Notes: generated by a model not told the origin, from the letters alone. 34,288 nucleotides of DNA from Polyangiaceae bacterium (GCA_022842465.1 JALHPN010000087.1:1-34288); one strand, 5' to 3'; shown: positions 14,754 through 23,305, counted from the first letter of the stretch. A program made the numbers and translations.

Positions 14754-16382
14754 ATGCGCGCCGCCTTCCGCACGACCCTCGCCGCGATCGCCACGATCGT
14801 CGGGTGCAGCACGACCCCGACCCCGGCCGGAGACCCGACGCCGCGCGTCGACGGGACGTCGCCCGGGCAGACGCCGAGGCCGGAGAGCGGCGCGCCGCTC
14901 GTCGTCGACGGCGGAGGCGCGGCGGAGAACGACGCGAGCCCTTCCCCCCCTTGCGCGCTCGTGACGGCGCCCGCCGCGCCGCCCCCGGGTGGGCCCGCGG
15001 CGGACGTGACGGTCTCGATCGACGGAGCGACGGGGCCCCACGGATCCGCGTCGCCGGCCGTCGTCGACCGCAAGCTCTACGGCATGAACGTCGCCGACTG
15101 GATGCCCCAGGACTACACGCCTCTACCGCAGCCGACCTTCCTCGCGTACCTCACCGCCCTCGAGCCCGGCGTGCTCCGTTGGCCGGCCGGTCACCGCTCG
15201 CAGGAGTACGTCTGGGCGCGCGGAGGCCCGGGACAGTCGGGCGACTGGACGCTGACGCCCGCGCTCGTCGACGCGTTCATCGCGCTCGCGAAGACGGTGA
15301 AGGCCGACCCGCTCATCGGCGTCAACGTGAAGCGCGGGACCCCGGCCGCCGCGGCCGACCTCGTGCGTTACTTGAACGTCGAGAAGGGCTACGCGGTGAA
15401 GTACTTCCAGCTGGGGAACGAGCCGGATCTCACCGACGGCGTCACGTCGGGCCCAGGAGAGTACGCGGACGACGTCATCGCGTTCACGGATGCGATGTCC
15501 GCCGTGGATCCGTCGGTAGAGTTCGTCGGCCCCGAGCTCCTCACCGGCGCCCACGTCGGCGGCATCAACGGCACGGTCGACTGGATGACGCCGATCCTCG
15601 AGCGCGTCGGCGCCCGGCTCACCGGGCTGTCCTGGCACTACTACCCCCTCGACTCCGGGCAGCAGAATCCGTCGTCGAGCGCGATCATCTCGTTCGAGCA
15701 CATGTTCCAGGAGTCGGCACAGGACTGGCCGCCCGCCGCGCTCGGGTTCGCGGGGACCGTGATGCCGAAGCTCGACGCGATGCGGGCGGCGCACGCGCCG
15801 GGCGCGAAGGTGTGGATCACCGAGATCGCGGAGGACCCCGGGCCGCTCGCCGGTCGGGGCATCTCCGAGACGATCGCCGCGGCGCTCTGGACCGCGGACG
15901 TCTACGGTCGCTACGCCGAGTACGGGCCGGGCGCGGTGGTCCGCTGGATCTACAAGACCGTGTCGTCCCACATGTACGGGCTCATGACGCCGGCGAACGA
16001 GCCGCGCCCGACCTACGGTGCGATCTGGCTCTACGCGCGCCACTTCGGGAACCGCTTCGTGAAGACCGAGACGACCGCCCTCACGGACGTCGCCGCCCAC
16101 GCGGCGCTCCGTCACGACGGCGCGCTCACGGTCATGCTCGTGAACAAGACGACGAGCCCGAAGCGCGTCCGCGTCGCCGCCAAGGGCGTCTGCCCGGTGA
16201 CCCGCGCGGGCGACTACACCCTCACCGGCCCGGGCCTCGGCGGCACCACCTTCACGATCAACGGCGAGACGCTCACGGAGTCGGCGGCGACGGGCGCCCT
16301 CGCGCCGCGCGTCGTCCCCGCGGCGGAGCTCTGGGACGTCGACCTCCCGCCCACGAGCGCGCGCCTCGTCGTGTACCAGTGA
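14754..16382 (+). CDS. Clan-A-type glycoside hydrolase lipoprotein
   Basis: 542 residues from ATG 14754. A short signal peptide ends at IVGC (Cys18, lipobox-like), followed by about 80 residues of Pro/Ala/Gly/Asp linker. The body has the layout of a GH-A clan TIM barrel followed by a beta domain: an early VLRWPAGHRSQEY, YFQLGNEPDL with acid/base candidate Glu223, LSWHYYPLD near 292-300, and WITEIAED with nucleophile candidate Glu357. The last 120 residues, from AIWLYARHFG through LTVMLVNKTT to the end, look like a beta-sandwich. GH44, GH39 and GH79 all share such features, so I name only the clan. Seven bases separate its stop from the convergent acyl-CoA dehydrogenase. Confidence 0.82.
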   Translation: MRAAFRTTLAAIATIVGCSTTPTPAGDPTPRVDGTSPGQTPRPESGAPLVVDGGGAAENDASPSPPCALVTAPAAPPPGGPAADVTVSIDGATGPHGSASPAVVDRKLYGMNVADWMPQDYTPLPQPTFLAYLTALEPGVLRWPAGHRSQEYVWARGGPGQSGDWTLTPALVDAFIALAKTVKADPLIGVNVKRGTPAAAADLVRYLNVEKGYAVKYFQLGNEPDLTDGVTSGPGEYADDVIAFTDAMSAVDPSVEFVGPELLTGAHVGGINGTVDWMTPILERVGARLTGLSWHYYPLDSGQQNPSSSAIISFEHMFQESAQDWPPAALGFAGTVMPKLDAMRAAHAPGAKVWITEIAEDPGPLAGRGISETIAAALWTADVYGRYAEYGPGAVVRWIYKTVSSHMYGLMTPANEPRPTYGAIWLYARHFGNRFVKTETTALTDVAAHAALRHDGALTVMLVNKTTSPKRVRVAAKGVCPVTRAGDYTLTGPGLGGTTFTINGETLTESAATGALAPRVVPAAELWDVDLPPTSARLVVYQ

Positions 16383-16389
16383 TCCGCCG

Positions 16390-17535
16390 TCACAGCCCCA
16401 TGTGCTTGGCGATGATGAGCTTCATGATCTCGTTCGTCCCCGCGTAGATGCGCTGGACGCGCGCGTCGACGTAGGCGCGCGCGACGGGGTACTCCAGCAT
16501 GTAGCCGTAGCCGCCGAAGAGCTGGACGCACGCGTCGACGACCTCGCCGAGCATGTCGGAGCCCCACATCTTCGCCATGGAGCACTCCTTGACGAGGTTC
16601 TTGCCTGCCGTGTGCTCGACGAGGACGCGATCGAGGAACGCGCGCCCCACCTCGACCTTCGTCTGCTGATCGACGAGCGAGAACTGGGTGTTCTGGAACT
16701 GGGAGATCGGCTTCCCGAACGCCTTCCGCTCCTTCACGTACGCGACCGTGTCCTTCACGACCTGCTCGGCGATCGCCTGGCAGAAGATGGCCACGGTGAG
16801 GCGCTCCTGCGCGAGCTTCTCCATCATCATCTTGAAGCCCGCCCCCTCGCGCCCGAGGAGGTTCGACGCGGGGATTCGGCAGCTGTCGAACGCGAGCTCG
16901 GCGGTGTCCTGCGCGAGCATGCCCACCTTCTTCAGCTTCTTGCCCTTCACGAAGCCAGGGCGCGATGCCTCGACGAGGAAGAGGCTGATCTGACCGTGCT
17001 TCGAGTCGGACGCGTTCTCGGTCCGCGCCGCGACGAGACACAGGTCGCAGAGGATGCCGTTCGAGATGAACGTCTTCGCCCCGTCGAGGACGTACTCGTC
17101 CCCGTCTCGCCGCGCCGTCGTCGCGAGCGACGCGAGATCGCTCCCCGCGCCGGGCTCCGTCATGCCGATCGCCGTGACGATGTCCCCCGAGACGCAGCCG
17201 GGGAGGAAGCGCCTCTTCTGCTCGTCGTTCGCGTACGCCTCGATGTACGGGACGACGACGTCCGAGTGGAGCATCAGGTTGAGCCCCGACTCGTAGACGC
17301 GGGCGAGCTCCTCGCCGATGATCACCGAGTAGCGAAAGTCTCCGCCCGCCCCGCCGTACTCCGGCGAGACCTGCGGGCAGAGGAAGCCGCCCTCGCCGGC
17401 CTTCCGCCAGGTCTCGCGATCGACGATGCCGCTCTCGATCCACCGCATCTGGTGGGGCAGGACCTCGCGCTCCACGAAGGTGCGGAAGGACTTTCGGTAG
17501 AGCTCGTGTTCCTCGTCGAAGAGCGTGCGGTCCAT
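16390..17535 (-). CDS. Acyl-CoA dehydrogenase
   Basis: 381 residues from ATG 17535 (MDRTLFDEEHELYRKS), the usual family start; a longer frame adds 20 non-conserved residues. It is a cytoplasmic flavoenzyme for alpha,beta-dehydrogenation of acyl-CoA. The FAD-binding signature TAIGMTEPGAGSDLAS is near 121-136 and KTFISNG near 154-160. The second signature, QLFGGYGYMLEYPVARAYVDARVQRIYAGTNEIMK, lies near the C-terminus. The medium-chain-type catalytic Glu position (YEGT) is Ala here (YAGT), while QERL (Glu244) matches the position used by long-chain and isovaleryl-CoA dehydrogenases. This points to long-chain or branched substrates. No ETF or thiolase gene is adjacent. Confidence 0.95.
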   Translation of the reverse strand: MDRTLFDEEHELYRKSFRTFVEREVLPHQMRWIESGIVDRETWRKAGEGGFLCPQVSPEYGGAGGDFRYSVIIGEELARVYESGLNLMLHSDVVVPYIEAYANDEQKRRFLPGCVSGDIVTAIGMTEPGAGSDLASLATTARRDGDEYVLDGAKTFISNGILCDLCLVAARTENASDSKHGQISLFLVEASRPGFVKGKKLKKVGMLAQDTAELAFDSCRIPASNLLGREGAGFKMMMEKLAQERLTVAIFCQAIAEQVVKDTVAYVKERKAFGKPISQFQNTQFSLVDQQTKVEVGRAFLDRVLVEHTAGKNLVKECSMAKMWGSDMLGEVVDACVQLFGGYGYMLEYPVARAYVDARVQRIYAGTNEIMKLIIAKHMGL

Positions 17536-17605
17536 GGCGGCGCAGCATAGCGCTGCCATGGTCGGCTGCGAGCGTTCTCGCTGCGGACTCCGCACCTCCC
17601 GAGCG

Positions 17606-18145
17606 CTACCCGCCGAACGTGATCGCCGGGCCGACGGCGAGCGACCTGTACTCGGTGCCCGTGATGGTCTGGTAGGTGAGCTCGGCGCCGACGGCGACGA
17701 TGCGACCGAAGTGGATCATGAGGCCGCCGCCGCCCATCAGCGCCGCGCCGCCCTCCGACGGGTTCGAGACCCAACCTCCGCCGAGGCCCCCGAGCACGTA
17801 CGGCGCGAACGGTCCCGCCGGCAGCGTGATCCGGAGCGTCGGCATCGCGGTCCCGATGAAGCGCTGCGAGAGCAGGTAGCCGGAGAGGCGGCCGCCCGGA
17901 CCGAGGATCGTCGGGCCGAGCGGGATGCCGTAGCGGCCGTCGACGAGGAGACCTCCGCCCGCCGGACCGCTGTCGGTCGGGAAGAGGATCACCGGGCCGA
18001 GGCCGATGTTGAGGCCTCGGTTCGCGCGGAACGCCGGCGTGTCGCGCTCCTCCTGCGCAGAGGCCGCGGGGGCGAAGGCGAGCGCCGCGCAGGCGACACC
18101 GAGCGAGAGAGCACGAACCGCGAGGGTCTTGGTCGACGCGAGCAT
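17606..18145 (-). CDS. Small outer-membrane beta-barrel-like protein
   Basis: 179 residues from ATG 18145. The signal peptide (about 1-30) ends in PAASAQ. The mature part is Gly-rich with alternating hydrophobic residues (LNIGLGPVILF, GRLSGYLLSQRFIG, APYVLGGLGGGWVS, GLMIHFGRIVAVGAELTYQ), as in eight-stranded OmpA/OmpW-like barrels, and it ends in VGPAITFGG. No exact family is recognised. The larger frame to 18565 would run through the PEBP gene region and is not used. It lies 68 bases downstream of the PEBP gene in the same direction, and 70 upstream of the acyl-CoA dehydrogenase. Confidence 0.82.
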   Translation of the reverse strand: MLASTKTLAVRALSLGVACAALAFAPAASAQEERDTPAFRANRGLNIGLGPVILFPTDSGPAGGGLLVDGRYGIPLGPTILGPGGRLSGYLLSQRFIGTAMPTLRITLPAGPFAPYVLGGLGGGWVSNPSEGGAALMGGGGLMIHFGRIVAVGAELTYQTITGTEYRSLAVGPAITFGG

Positions 18146-18213
18146 GGGGCTTGTCTCGAAGATTCGTCCTCGCCGGTCGACGTCAACGCGGAAAGCGGCC
18201 GCGAGGAAACCCG

Positions 18214-18765
18214 TCACGATCGCTGGTAGGTGCCGACGAGATCGCCCCACGCGAGGACATGCCCCTCCATCGCCTCGAGGACCTCGGTCCGCCCGGCGCC
18301 CATCGCGAGCCCGAGAGGCGCGTCGAGGGCGAACACCTGGAAGTGGTAGTGGTGGACGCCGTGTCCCGGCGGGGGTGCCGCGGGCGTGAAGCCGACCTGC
18401 ATCCGCGAGCTCTTCCCTTCGACGAGGGGAGCGCCGTCCGTCACCGCGTGGGTCGTCCTCGGGATGTCGTAGACGAGCCAGTGCACGAAGGGCTCCGCGA
18501 GGGGCGCGTCCGGATCCTCGACGACGAGGACGAAGCTGCGTGTGTCGGGGGGCTCGGCGGTCCACGCGATGGGCACGGGCTCGCCCGCCCCGTCGACCGT
18601 CGCCCTACGGGGCAGCTCTGCGCCGTCGGTGAAGAGCGGCGACGTCACCTCGAGCGTCCTCGGGATCTCGTTCGCGACCTTGCGCCACGCGAGCGCGTCC
18701 TCCCCCGCGTGTAGGCTCTTGGCGGCCCGTCCCGCCGCGCGCGCGATTCCATGAAGGACGCCCAT
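18214..18765 (-). CDS. YbhB/YbcL family Raf-kinase-inhibitor-like (PEBP) protein
   Basis: 183 residues from ATG 18765, chosen because GGGAGGTGA lies just upstream, one of the strongest ribosome-binding sites in the window. PEBP-family signatures are clear: LVVEDPDAPLAEPFVHWLVYDIP near 79-101 (ligand-site Asp, Pro, His) and GHGVHHYHFQVFALD near 133-147. There is no signal peptide, so it is probably cytoplasmic. Bacterial members are small ligand-binding proteins of mostly unknown role; kinase inhibition is known only for the mammalian protein. The 190 bases upstream are divergent from the VanY-like gene and hold no clear promoter. Confidence 0.94.
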   Translation of the reverse strand: MGVLHGIARAAGRAAKSLHAGEDALAWRKVANEIPRTLEVTSPLFTDGAELPRRATVDGAGEPVPIAWTAEPPDTRSFVLVVEDPDAPLAEPFVHWLVYDIPRTTHAVTDGAPLVEGKSSRMQVGFTPAAPPPGHGVHHYHFQVFALDAPLGLAMGAGRTEVLEAMEGHVLAWGDLVGTYQRS

Positions 18766-18956
18766 GTTCACCTCCCTGGGCGTGGGGAGAGCACGATCCA
18801 CGCCGCGGCTCGCGAGCGGATCCGTGAGGGCCGGTCCCCTTGCGGACCGGTCGCCGCGGGTAGATCGGAGAAGAGCCATTCCGGCGGGGACAGGAGCGAA
18901 ACCGACGGGAATCATTGCGCGGGAGGCCGGGCATACGACATGCACCGCCACGCCGC

Positions 18957-19754
18957 ATGGCGATGCTTCGTCACCGTGTCGCCGCCGTCGCGGCCCTCGT
19001 CGCGGCGGCCCTCGCGGGCTGCGGCTCGTCCGACGCGGAGGGGGACGGCGTGGACGTCGACGAGGCCGACGCCGCGCAGACGACCCGGACGGGCGCGCTC
19101 ACGGTCGAAGGCGCCGCCCTCCGGACCTGCAACACGATCAACGTCCGCGGCCTCGCCGAGCAGCTCGTGCAGGAGGTCATGTGCATGAAGCCGGGCCTCC
19201 TCGCGGAGATCCGCAGAAACGACACCATCCAGCTCGAGCCCGAGGTGTTCCCGTACCTCCAGGCGGCCGCGGCGCGGAGCCTCGAGGCCGGGGTCACCGC
19301 CTACGGGAAGCCGATCACGCTGACGTCCGCGCTCCGGACGTTGCCCCAGCAGTACCTCCTCCGCCGCTGGGACGCGAGGAACCGCTGCGGCGTGCGCGTC
19401 GCCGCCCCGGTCGGCGAGAGCAACCACGAACCGGGCCTCGCGATCGACATCCGGCTCCTCACGAGGGCGGAGAACACGAAGCTCCGCGCGTCGCTCACCG
19501 CGAACGGCTTCGCGTGGCTGGGCGCTCACGACCCGGTCCACTTCGACTTCGAGGGCGCGCCCGCGGAAGACACGGACGAGCTCGGGCGACTGAGCGTGGT
19601 CGCCTTCAAGCGGCTGTGGAACCGGAACAATCCCGTCGCGAAGGACCAGCTCGCGCTCGACGACACCTACGACAAGAAGGTCGAGGCGAAGCTCAAGATC
19701 TCCCCGGCCGAAGGCTTCGATCGCGGCGCCGACTGCAGCGACCTCGCTCCCTGA
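18957..19754 (+). CDS. VanY/M15-type D-alanyl-D-alanine carboxypeptidase-like lipoprotein
   Basis: 265 residues from ATG 18957; ATG 18963 is an equally good start and no ribosome-binding site separates them. The signal peptide ends in LAGC (Cys22), so it is probably a lipoprotein, followed by an acidic linker. The zinc peptidase motif of family M15 is ESNHEPGLAIDI (His157 and Asp164, in S-x-H-x-x-G-x-A-x-D), and the third ligand is His195 in DPVHFDFEG. TLTSALRTLPQQYLL near 121-135 supplies the Arg-Gln of the substrate site. The N-terminal part (60-110) resembles a small peptidoglycan-binding or helical domain. Expected role: trimming stem peptides of peptidoglycan. Four bases separate it from the convergent gene. 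Confidence 0.9.
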   Translation: MAMLRHRVAAVAALVAAALAGCGSSDAEGDGVDVDEADAAQTTRTGALTVEGAALRTCNTINVRGLAEQLVQEVMCMKPGLLAEIRRNDTIQLEPEVFPYLQAAAARSLEAGVTAYGKPITLTSALRTLPQQYLLRRWDARNRCGVRVAAPVGESNHEPGLAIDIRLLTRAENTKLRASLTANGFAWLGAHDPVHFDFEGAPAEDTDELGRLSVVAFKRLWNRNNPVAKDQLALDDTYDKKVEAKLKISPAEGFDRGADCSDLAP

Positions 19755-19758
19755 GCCC

Positions 19759-20586
19759 TCAGTGGTGCCGCTTCGGCGCCGGCGGCGCCGCCTCGACGTG
19801 CACGCGGGTCGTCACGGTGCGCTCCGCAGTCGGCACGCCGAAGAGCGGCACCTCCATGCGCACCACGTAGTCTCCGCGCTCGAGCGGGATCGGCAGCGTC
19901 TTCGGCGTGATGACGTGTCCGGCATCGTCCTTGAACTGCGGATACGGAGCAGGGATGCGCAGCGCCCACCACGACTGCACGTGCGTGAGCTTCGCGCCCG
20001 GCCGGAGGCGCACGCCGAGGTGACGCGGCGCCGTGGTCCCCGTCCCGGGCGTCATCGGCGTCGCGTCGACGACACGGTCCCGCAAGAGGGTCGTCACGGC
20101 GAGCGGCACGAGGAGGCCCGTCGTCGAACCCGGACGCACCTCCGGCATCCCGGCGATCCTCGTCCAATCCGCCTTGGGCGCGGAGCTCGACGGCACGGCC
20201 TCCAGCACGACGAGCGTGTCCGTCGTCGCCGTGTTGGTGAGCGAGAGGCGGAGGAGCGACGTGGCGCCGCCGGTCGTCTCGGGAGGCTCGGCGACGAGCG
20301 CGAGCGCGAGGCGGCTCGAGGCGTCCCGCATCACGTCGTCCCGCACCTGGTCGAGGAGGCACGCCGGGTCCGCTGCGATGGCCTCGAACGTCCCTCCGCG
20401 AGCACATCCCTCGTGCGTCGCGCCGCGCGCGAAGGCAGACGCGTCGCGCGCGGTCGTCATCCCGCGCATGCTGCTCGACACGGTCACCGTCGCCCCGCTG
20501 TCGGCCGGCCCCCGCGCACGGCCGTCCTCGCACGCCGCGGCGGCGAGGGACGAGAGGACCAGTAGGCAAGAGTGACGCACGGACAT
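19759..20586 (-). CDS. Lipoprotein of unknown function
   Basis: 275 residues. The signal peptide has lipobox AAAC (Cys19). The mature region holds a Thr/Ser-rich segment, two cysteines (EGCARGG and PACLLD), and a C-terminal half that looks like beta-sandwich with LRLSLTNTATTDTLVVLEAV and GDYVVRMEVPLFGV, ending in a Pro/His tail. No family is recognised. The gene is divergent from the one at 20643, with only 56 bases between. Confidence 0.75.
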   Translation of the reverse strand: MSVRHSCLLVLSSLAAAACEDGRARGPADSGATVTVSSSMRGMTTARDASAFARGATHEGCARGGTFEAIAADPACLLDQVRDDVMRDASSRLALALVAEPPETTGGATSLLRLSLTNTATTDTLVVLEAVPSSSAPKADWTRIAGMPEVRPGSTTGLLVPLAVTTLLRDRVVDATPMTPGTGTTAPRHLGVRLRPGAKLTHVQSWWALRIPAPYPQFKDDAGHVITPKTLPIPLERGDYVVRMEVPLFGVPTAERTVTTRVHVEAAPPAPKRHH

Positions 20587-20642
20587 GGAAAACGCGCGCC
20601 GTTCCTAGCACGCGGCCCCGAGAATGAGGTTAAGCTGGGGGC

Positions 20643-21350
20643 GTGGACCGCGCTGAACTCTCCGCCAAGCTCGATCGGCTCGTCACGCTCCGCGGGGACC
20701 CCGCCAAGGGCCTCCCCGTGACCGCATGGGCCGAGAACCTCGACGGCGTACCGCAGGACGACCTGCTCCGCGCCGCGATCGAAGCGGTGCGTTCGCTCGT
20801 CATCCAGGACTGGGCCGACAAACGAAAGACGGACAAGCGACCGCAGGCGGCGCTCGAATCCGCCGAGGCCTACCTGGCGAAGGACCCCGAGGCCCTCGCG
20901 ATGGCGAAGAAGGCCGCGAAGGACTGCACGGCGGCCAAGAACGAGACCTTCGGCACCGATCACCGCGTGGCGGAGGCGGCCCGTGCGGTCGCGTGGGCCG
21001 CGGGCGACAAGGACGCCACGCACATCTTCGAGGCGTTCGCGCTCGTCGAGCACGAGCTCCTCTCCCGCATCGCGCTGCTCTCCGAGTACCACCGCGGACC
21101 CGAGATGCGGCGCTCCGTGGTCGATGCGATCCGGCGCGTGCTCGTCCCGCCGGAGGCGACCGCCGCGCCCACGCCCGCGGCGAAGAGCGACGGGCCGCCG
21201 GTCCCCTACAACGCCGACGGCCACTTCGAGCTCGGCCAGCGCCTCACCCACAAGAAGTTCGGCGAGGTCGTCGTCACGAGCGTCGGCGAGACGTGGATCG
21301 AGGTCGATCTCCCCGACGCGACGAAGAAGCGGCTCGCGCACAAGCCCTGA
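20643..21350 (+). CDS. Unknown helical protein with C-terminal Tudor/SH3-like segment
   Basis: 235 residues from GTG 20643, with a G-rich sequence just upstream as a weak ribosome-binding site. Residues 1-170 are predicted helical and charged (RKTDKRPQAALESAEAYLAK). A Pro/Ala linker follows, then a compact basic C-terminal segment HFELGQRLTHKKFGEVVVTSVGETWIEVDLPDATKKRL (about 196-233). The pattern G-x-x-[LV]-x-H-x-x-FG-[EQ]-G/V-x-V followed by KK-L is that of the small beta domain at the C-terminus of UvrD/PcrA helicases and related proteins, which binds protein or nucleic acid partners. Function of this protein is unknown. Confidence 0.75.
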   Translation: MDRAELSAKLDRLVTLRGDPAKGLPVTAWAENLDGVPQDDLLRAAIEAVRSLVIQDWADKRKTDKRPQAALESAEAYLAKDPEALAMAKKAAKDCTAAKNETFGTDHRVAEAARAVAWAAGDKDATHIFEAFALVEHELLSRIALLSEYHRGPEMRRSVVDAIRRVLVPPEATAAPTPAAKSDGPPVPYNADGHFELGQRLTHKKFGEVVVTSVGETWIEVDLPDATKKRLAHKP

Positions 21351-21363
21351 CGGGGCGCGGCGC

Positions 21364-22506
21364 TCAACCCTGGGCGGGGAGCTTGCGGAGGAGGACACTC
21401 CCGATCGAGTAGCCCGCTCCGAAGGAGCAGAGGACGCCGAGGTCCCCCGCCTCGAGCCCGCTCCGGTGCAGGTGGAAGACGATGACCGAGCCGGACGAGC
21501 TCGTGTTCGCGTACTCCGCGAGCTCGGACGGCGCCTCGAGCACGCTCGCGTCGCGGCCGAGGACCTTGCGCGCGATCCACTGGTTCATCGTGCCGTTGGC
21601 CTGGTGGAGCCACATGCGCCGCACGTCGGCGCGCCCGACGCCGGCCTCGTCGAGGTGAGTGGAGACGAGCTCCGCCACCATCGGAGAGACCTCCTTGAAG
21701 ACCTTCCGGCCCTGCTGGACGAAGAGCTTGTCCGCGTCGTCACGGTGCTCGGGCGCGGCGCGGTTCAAGAAGCCGGCGTTGTTGCGGATGGCGTTCGAGA
21801 AATGCGTGCCGAGCTTCGTCGACACGATCTCGAAGGGCTCCTCGCTCCGGCACCCGTCGTAGCGTTCGACGACGACCGCGGTGCACGCGTCGCCGAAGAT
21901 GAAGTGGCTCTCGCGATCGCGGAAGTTGAGGTGGCCCGAGCAGATCTCGGGGCTCACCACGAGCACCCGCTTCGCGGTCCCCTGCGCGACGAGGTCCTTC
22001 GCCATCGAGATGCCGAAGGTCGCCGACGAGCACGCCACGTTCATGTCGAACGCGAATCCGCTCGCGCCGAGCGCGCTCTGGACCTCGATCGCGATCGCCG
22101 GGTAGGCGCGCTGGAGGTTCGAGCACGCGACGATGACCGCGTCGAGGCTTTCCGCCTCCACCTTCGCCGAGGCGAGCGCGTCACGGGCCGCCGTCACCGC
22201 CATCTCGCACTGGAGCGACGGCGCGTCGACCGGCCGCTCCGCGATGCGCGGCGCGAGGACCGCCGGGTCGAGGATGCCCTTCCGGTCGACGACGTGACGA
22301 CGGCGGATGCCCGACGCGCTCTCCACGAACTCCGCGCTCGAGCGCTCGAGCGCCATCCGCTCGCCGCGGGCGATGGCCTCCGCGTGCGCGTCGTTCTCCG
22401 CGTCGACCCAGGCATTGAAGGCCGCGACGAGCTCGTCGTTCGAGATCACCTCCGGCGGCGCGTAGAGGCCGGTGCCCGAGATGACGACGCGAGGAGAGCT
22501 GCTCAT
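21364..22506 (-). CDS. Beta-ketoacyl-ACP synthase III-like (FabH-like) protein
   Basis: 380 residues, longer than FabH (about 320). The triad of the KAS III family is visible: Cys159 in NVACSSATFG, His301 in MWLHQANGTMN and Asn334 in AEYANTSSSG. Condensation of an acyl-CoA primer with malonyl-ACP is the family reaction. The extra length comes mainly from an insert near residues 35-90 (AHAEAIARGERMALERSSAEF and following) between the first strands and the core, seen in a long-loop subfamily. No fab cluster is nearby, so it could prime a special fatty acid or a secondary lipid. A perfect hairpin follows its promoter side at 22566-22592. The stop lies 13 bases from the convergent gene. Confidence 0.92.
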   Translation of the reverse strand: MSSSPRVVISGTGLYAPPEVISNDELVAAFNAWVDAENDAHAEAIARGERMALERSSAEFVESASGIRRRHVVDRKGILDPAVLAPRIAERPVDAPSLQCEMAVTAARDALASAKVEAESLDAVIVACSNLQRAYPAIAIEVQSALGASGFAFDMNVACSSATFGISMAKDLVAQGTAKRVLVVSPEICSGHLNFRDRESHFIFGDACTAVVVERYDGCRSEEPFEIVSTKLGTHFSNAIRNNAGFLNRAAPEHRDDADKLFVQQGRKVFKEVSPMVAELVSTHLDEAGVGRADVRRMWLHQANGTMNQWIARKVLGRDASVLEAPSELAEYANTSSSGSVIVFHLHRSGLEAGDLGVLCSFGAGYSIGSVLLRKLPAQG

Positions 22507-22565
22507 GCCGAGCGGGGTGTACTTGCGCCCGCGCCCGATGGCAAGGCGACCTCTGCACGCAAGAA

Positions 22566-22592
22566 GCCCCCTGATCGACTCGATCAGGGGGC
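22566..22592 (-). terminator. Strong terminator hairpin after Bax-inhibitor-1 gene
   Basis: GCCCCCTGATCG, loop ACT, CGATCAGGGGGC: a perfect 12-bp stem. Read on the minus strand it starts 21 bases after the stop of the gene at 22613-23305 and is followed by CTTCTTG, a short T-rich run. It lies just before the FabH-like gene, so it insulates that gene from read-through. Confidence 0.85.
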
Positions 22593-22612
22593 CCTGTGGC
22601 CTGGGCTACGCG

Positions 22613-23305
22613 CTACTCCCGGCGCGAGCCGAAGAGGCGGAGCAAGAACAGGAACATGTTGACGAAATCGAGGTAGAGCGTGAGCGCCCCGACGAGCGCC
22701 ATGTTCCCGTGGACCTCACCGCTGGCGAAGAGGTTCCGGAGCTTCTGGGTGTCGTACGCCGTCAACGCGCCGAACACGAGGACGCCCGCGATGGAGAGGA
22801 GGAAGTGGAGACCCGAGCTCAGGACGAAGAAGTTGACGACGCTCGCGATGATGATCCCGAAGAGGGCGAAGATCGCGAAGCGCCCGACGCCGCTCAGATC
22901 GCGCTTCGTCACCAGGCCGACGGCGGAGAGACCGCCGAACGCGCCCGCGGTGATGAAGAACGTCGAGGCGATGGAGGCCTTGGTGTAGATGAGGAACAGC
23001 GTCGAGAACGTCACGCCCGTGAGCCCCGCGTAGGCGAGGAACATCATCGCCGCGGCGGCCGAGCTCACCCGGTGTGCGCTCGCGCTGAAGGCCACGACGA
23101 GGCCGAGCTGAGCGAAGAACATGCCGTAGAAGAGGATCGGGTTCTGGGCGATCGTCAGGACCAAGCCCGAGCTCGCGACGAGCATCGCGACGACGCCGGT
23201 GAGCGCGAGCCCGACCGTCATCCAGCGGTAGGTCACCCAGAGCGCGTCCGAGACCAGGCCGGTGGCCTGGGGTCGCGTGACGGGGGTTCGGGATGCGTAG
23301 TTCAT
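22613..23305 (-). CDS. Bax inhibitor-1 / YccA-family membrane protein
   Basis: 230 residues from ATG 23305, the typical length. Seven hydrophobic helices cover residues about 28-215. The family pattern is seen in the last third: VLVFGALTAYDTQKLRNL (the conserved Asp near 185) and ALTLYLDFVNMFLFLLRLFG (the second conserved acidic residue near 213). BI-1 proteins are calcium-leak or pH-responsive membrane proteins; YccA interacts with FtsH. The longer frame to 23761 would run antisense through the kinase gene and is not used. The 106-base upstream region is shared with the divergent kinase gene. Confidence 0.95.
   Translation of the reverse strand: MNYASRTPVTRPQATGLVSDALWVTYRWMTVGLALTGVVAMLVASSGLVLTIAQNPILFYGMFFAQLGLVVAFSASAHRVSSAAAAMMFLAYAGLTGVTFSTLFLIYTKASIASTFFITAGAFGGLSAVGLVTKRDLSGVGRFAIFALFGIIIASVVNFFVLSSGLHFLLSIAGVLVFGALTAYDTQKLRNLFASGEVHGNMALVGALTLYLDFVNMFLFLLRLFGSRRE

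Noticed and set aside
18146..18565. N-terminal extension of the outer-membrane-barrel gene
   Set aside because: The open frame continues to 18565 but would place an Arg-rich non-signal stretch before a clear signal peptide starting at ATG 18145, and overlaps the PEBP gene.
20983..22662. 559-residue plus-strand open frame opposite the FabH-like gene
   Set aside because: Composition is Arg/Ala/Asp-rich and lacks any domain; it is a high-GC antisense shadow of the minus-strand ketosynthase, whose catalytic motifs are intact.
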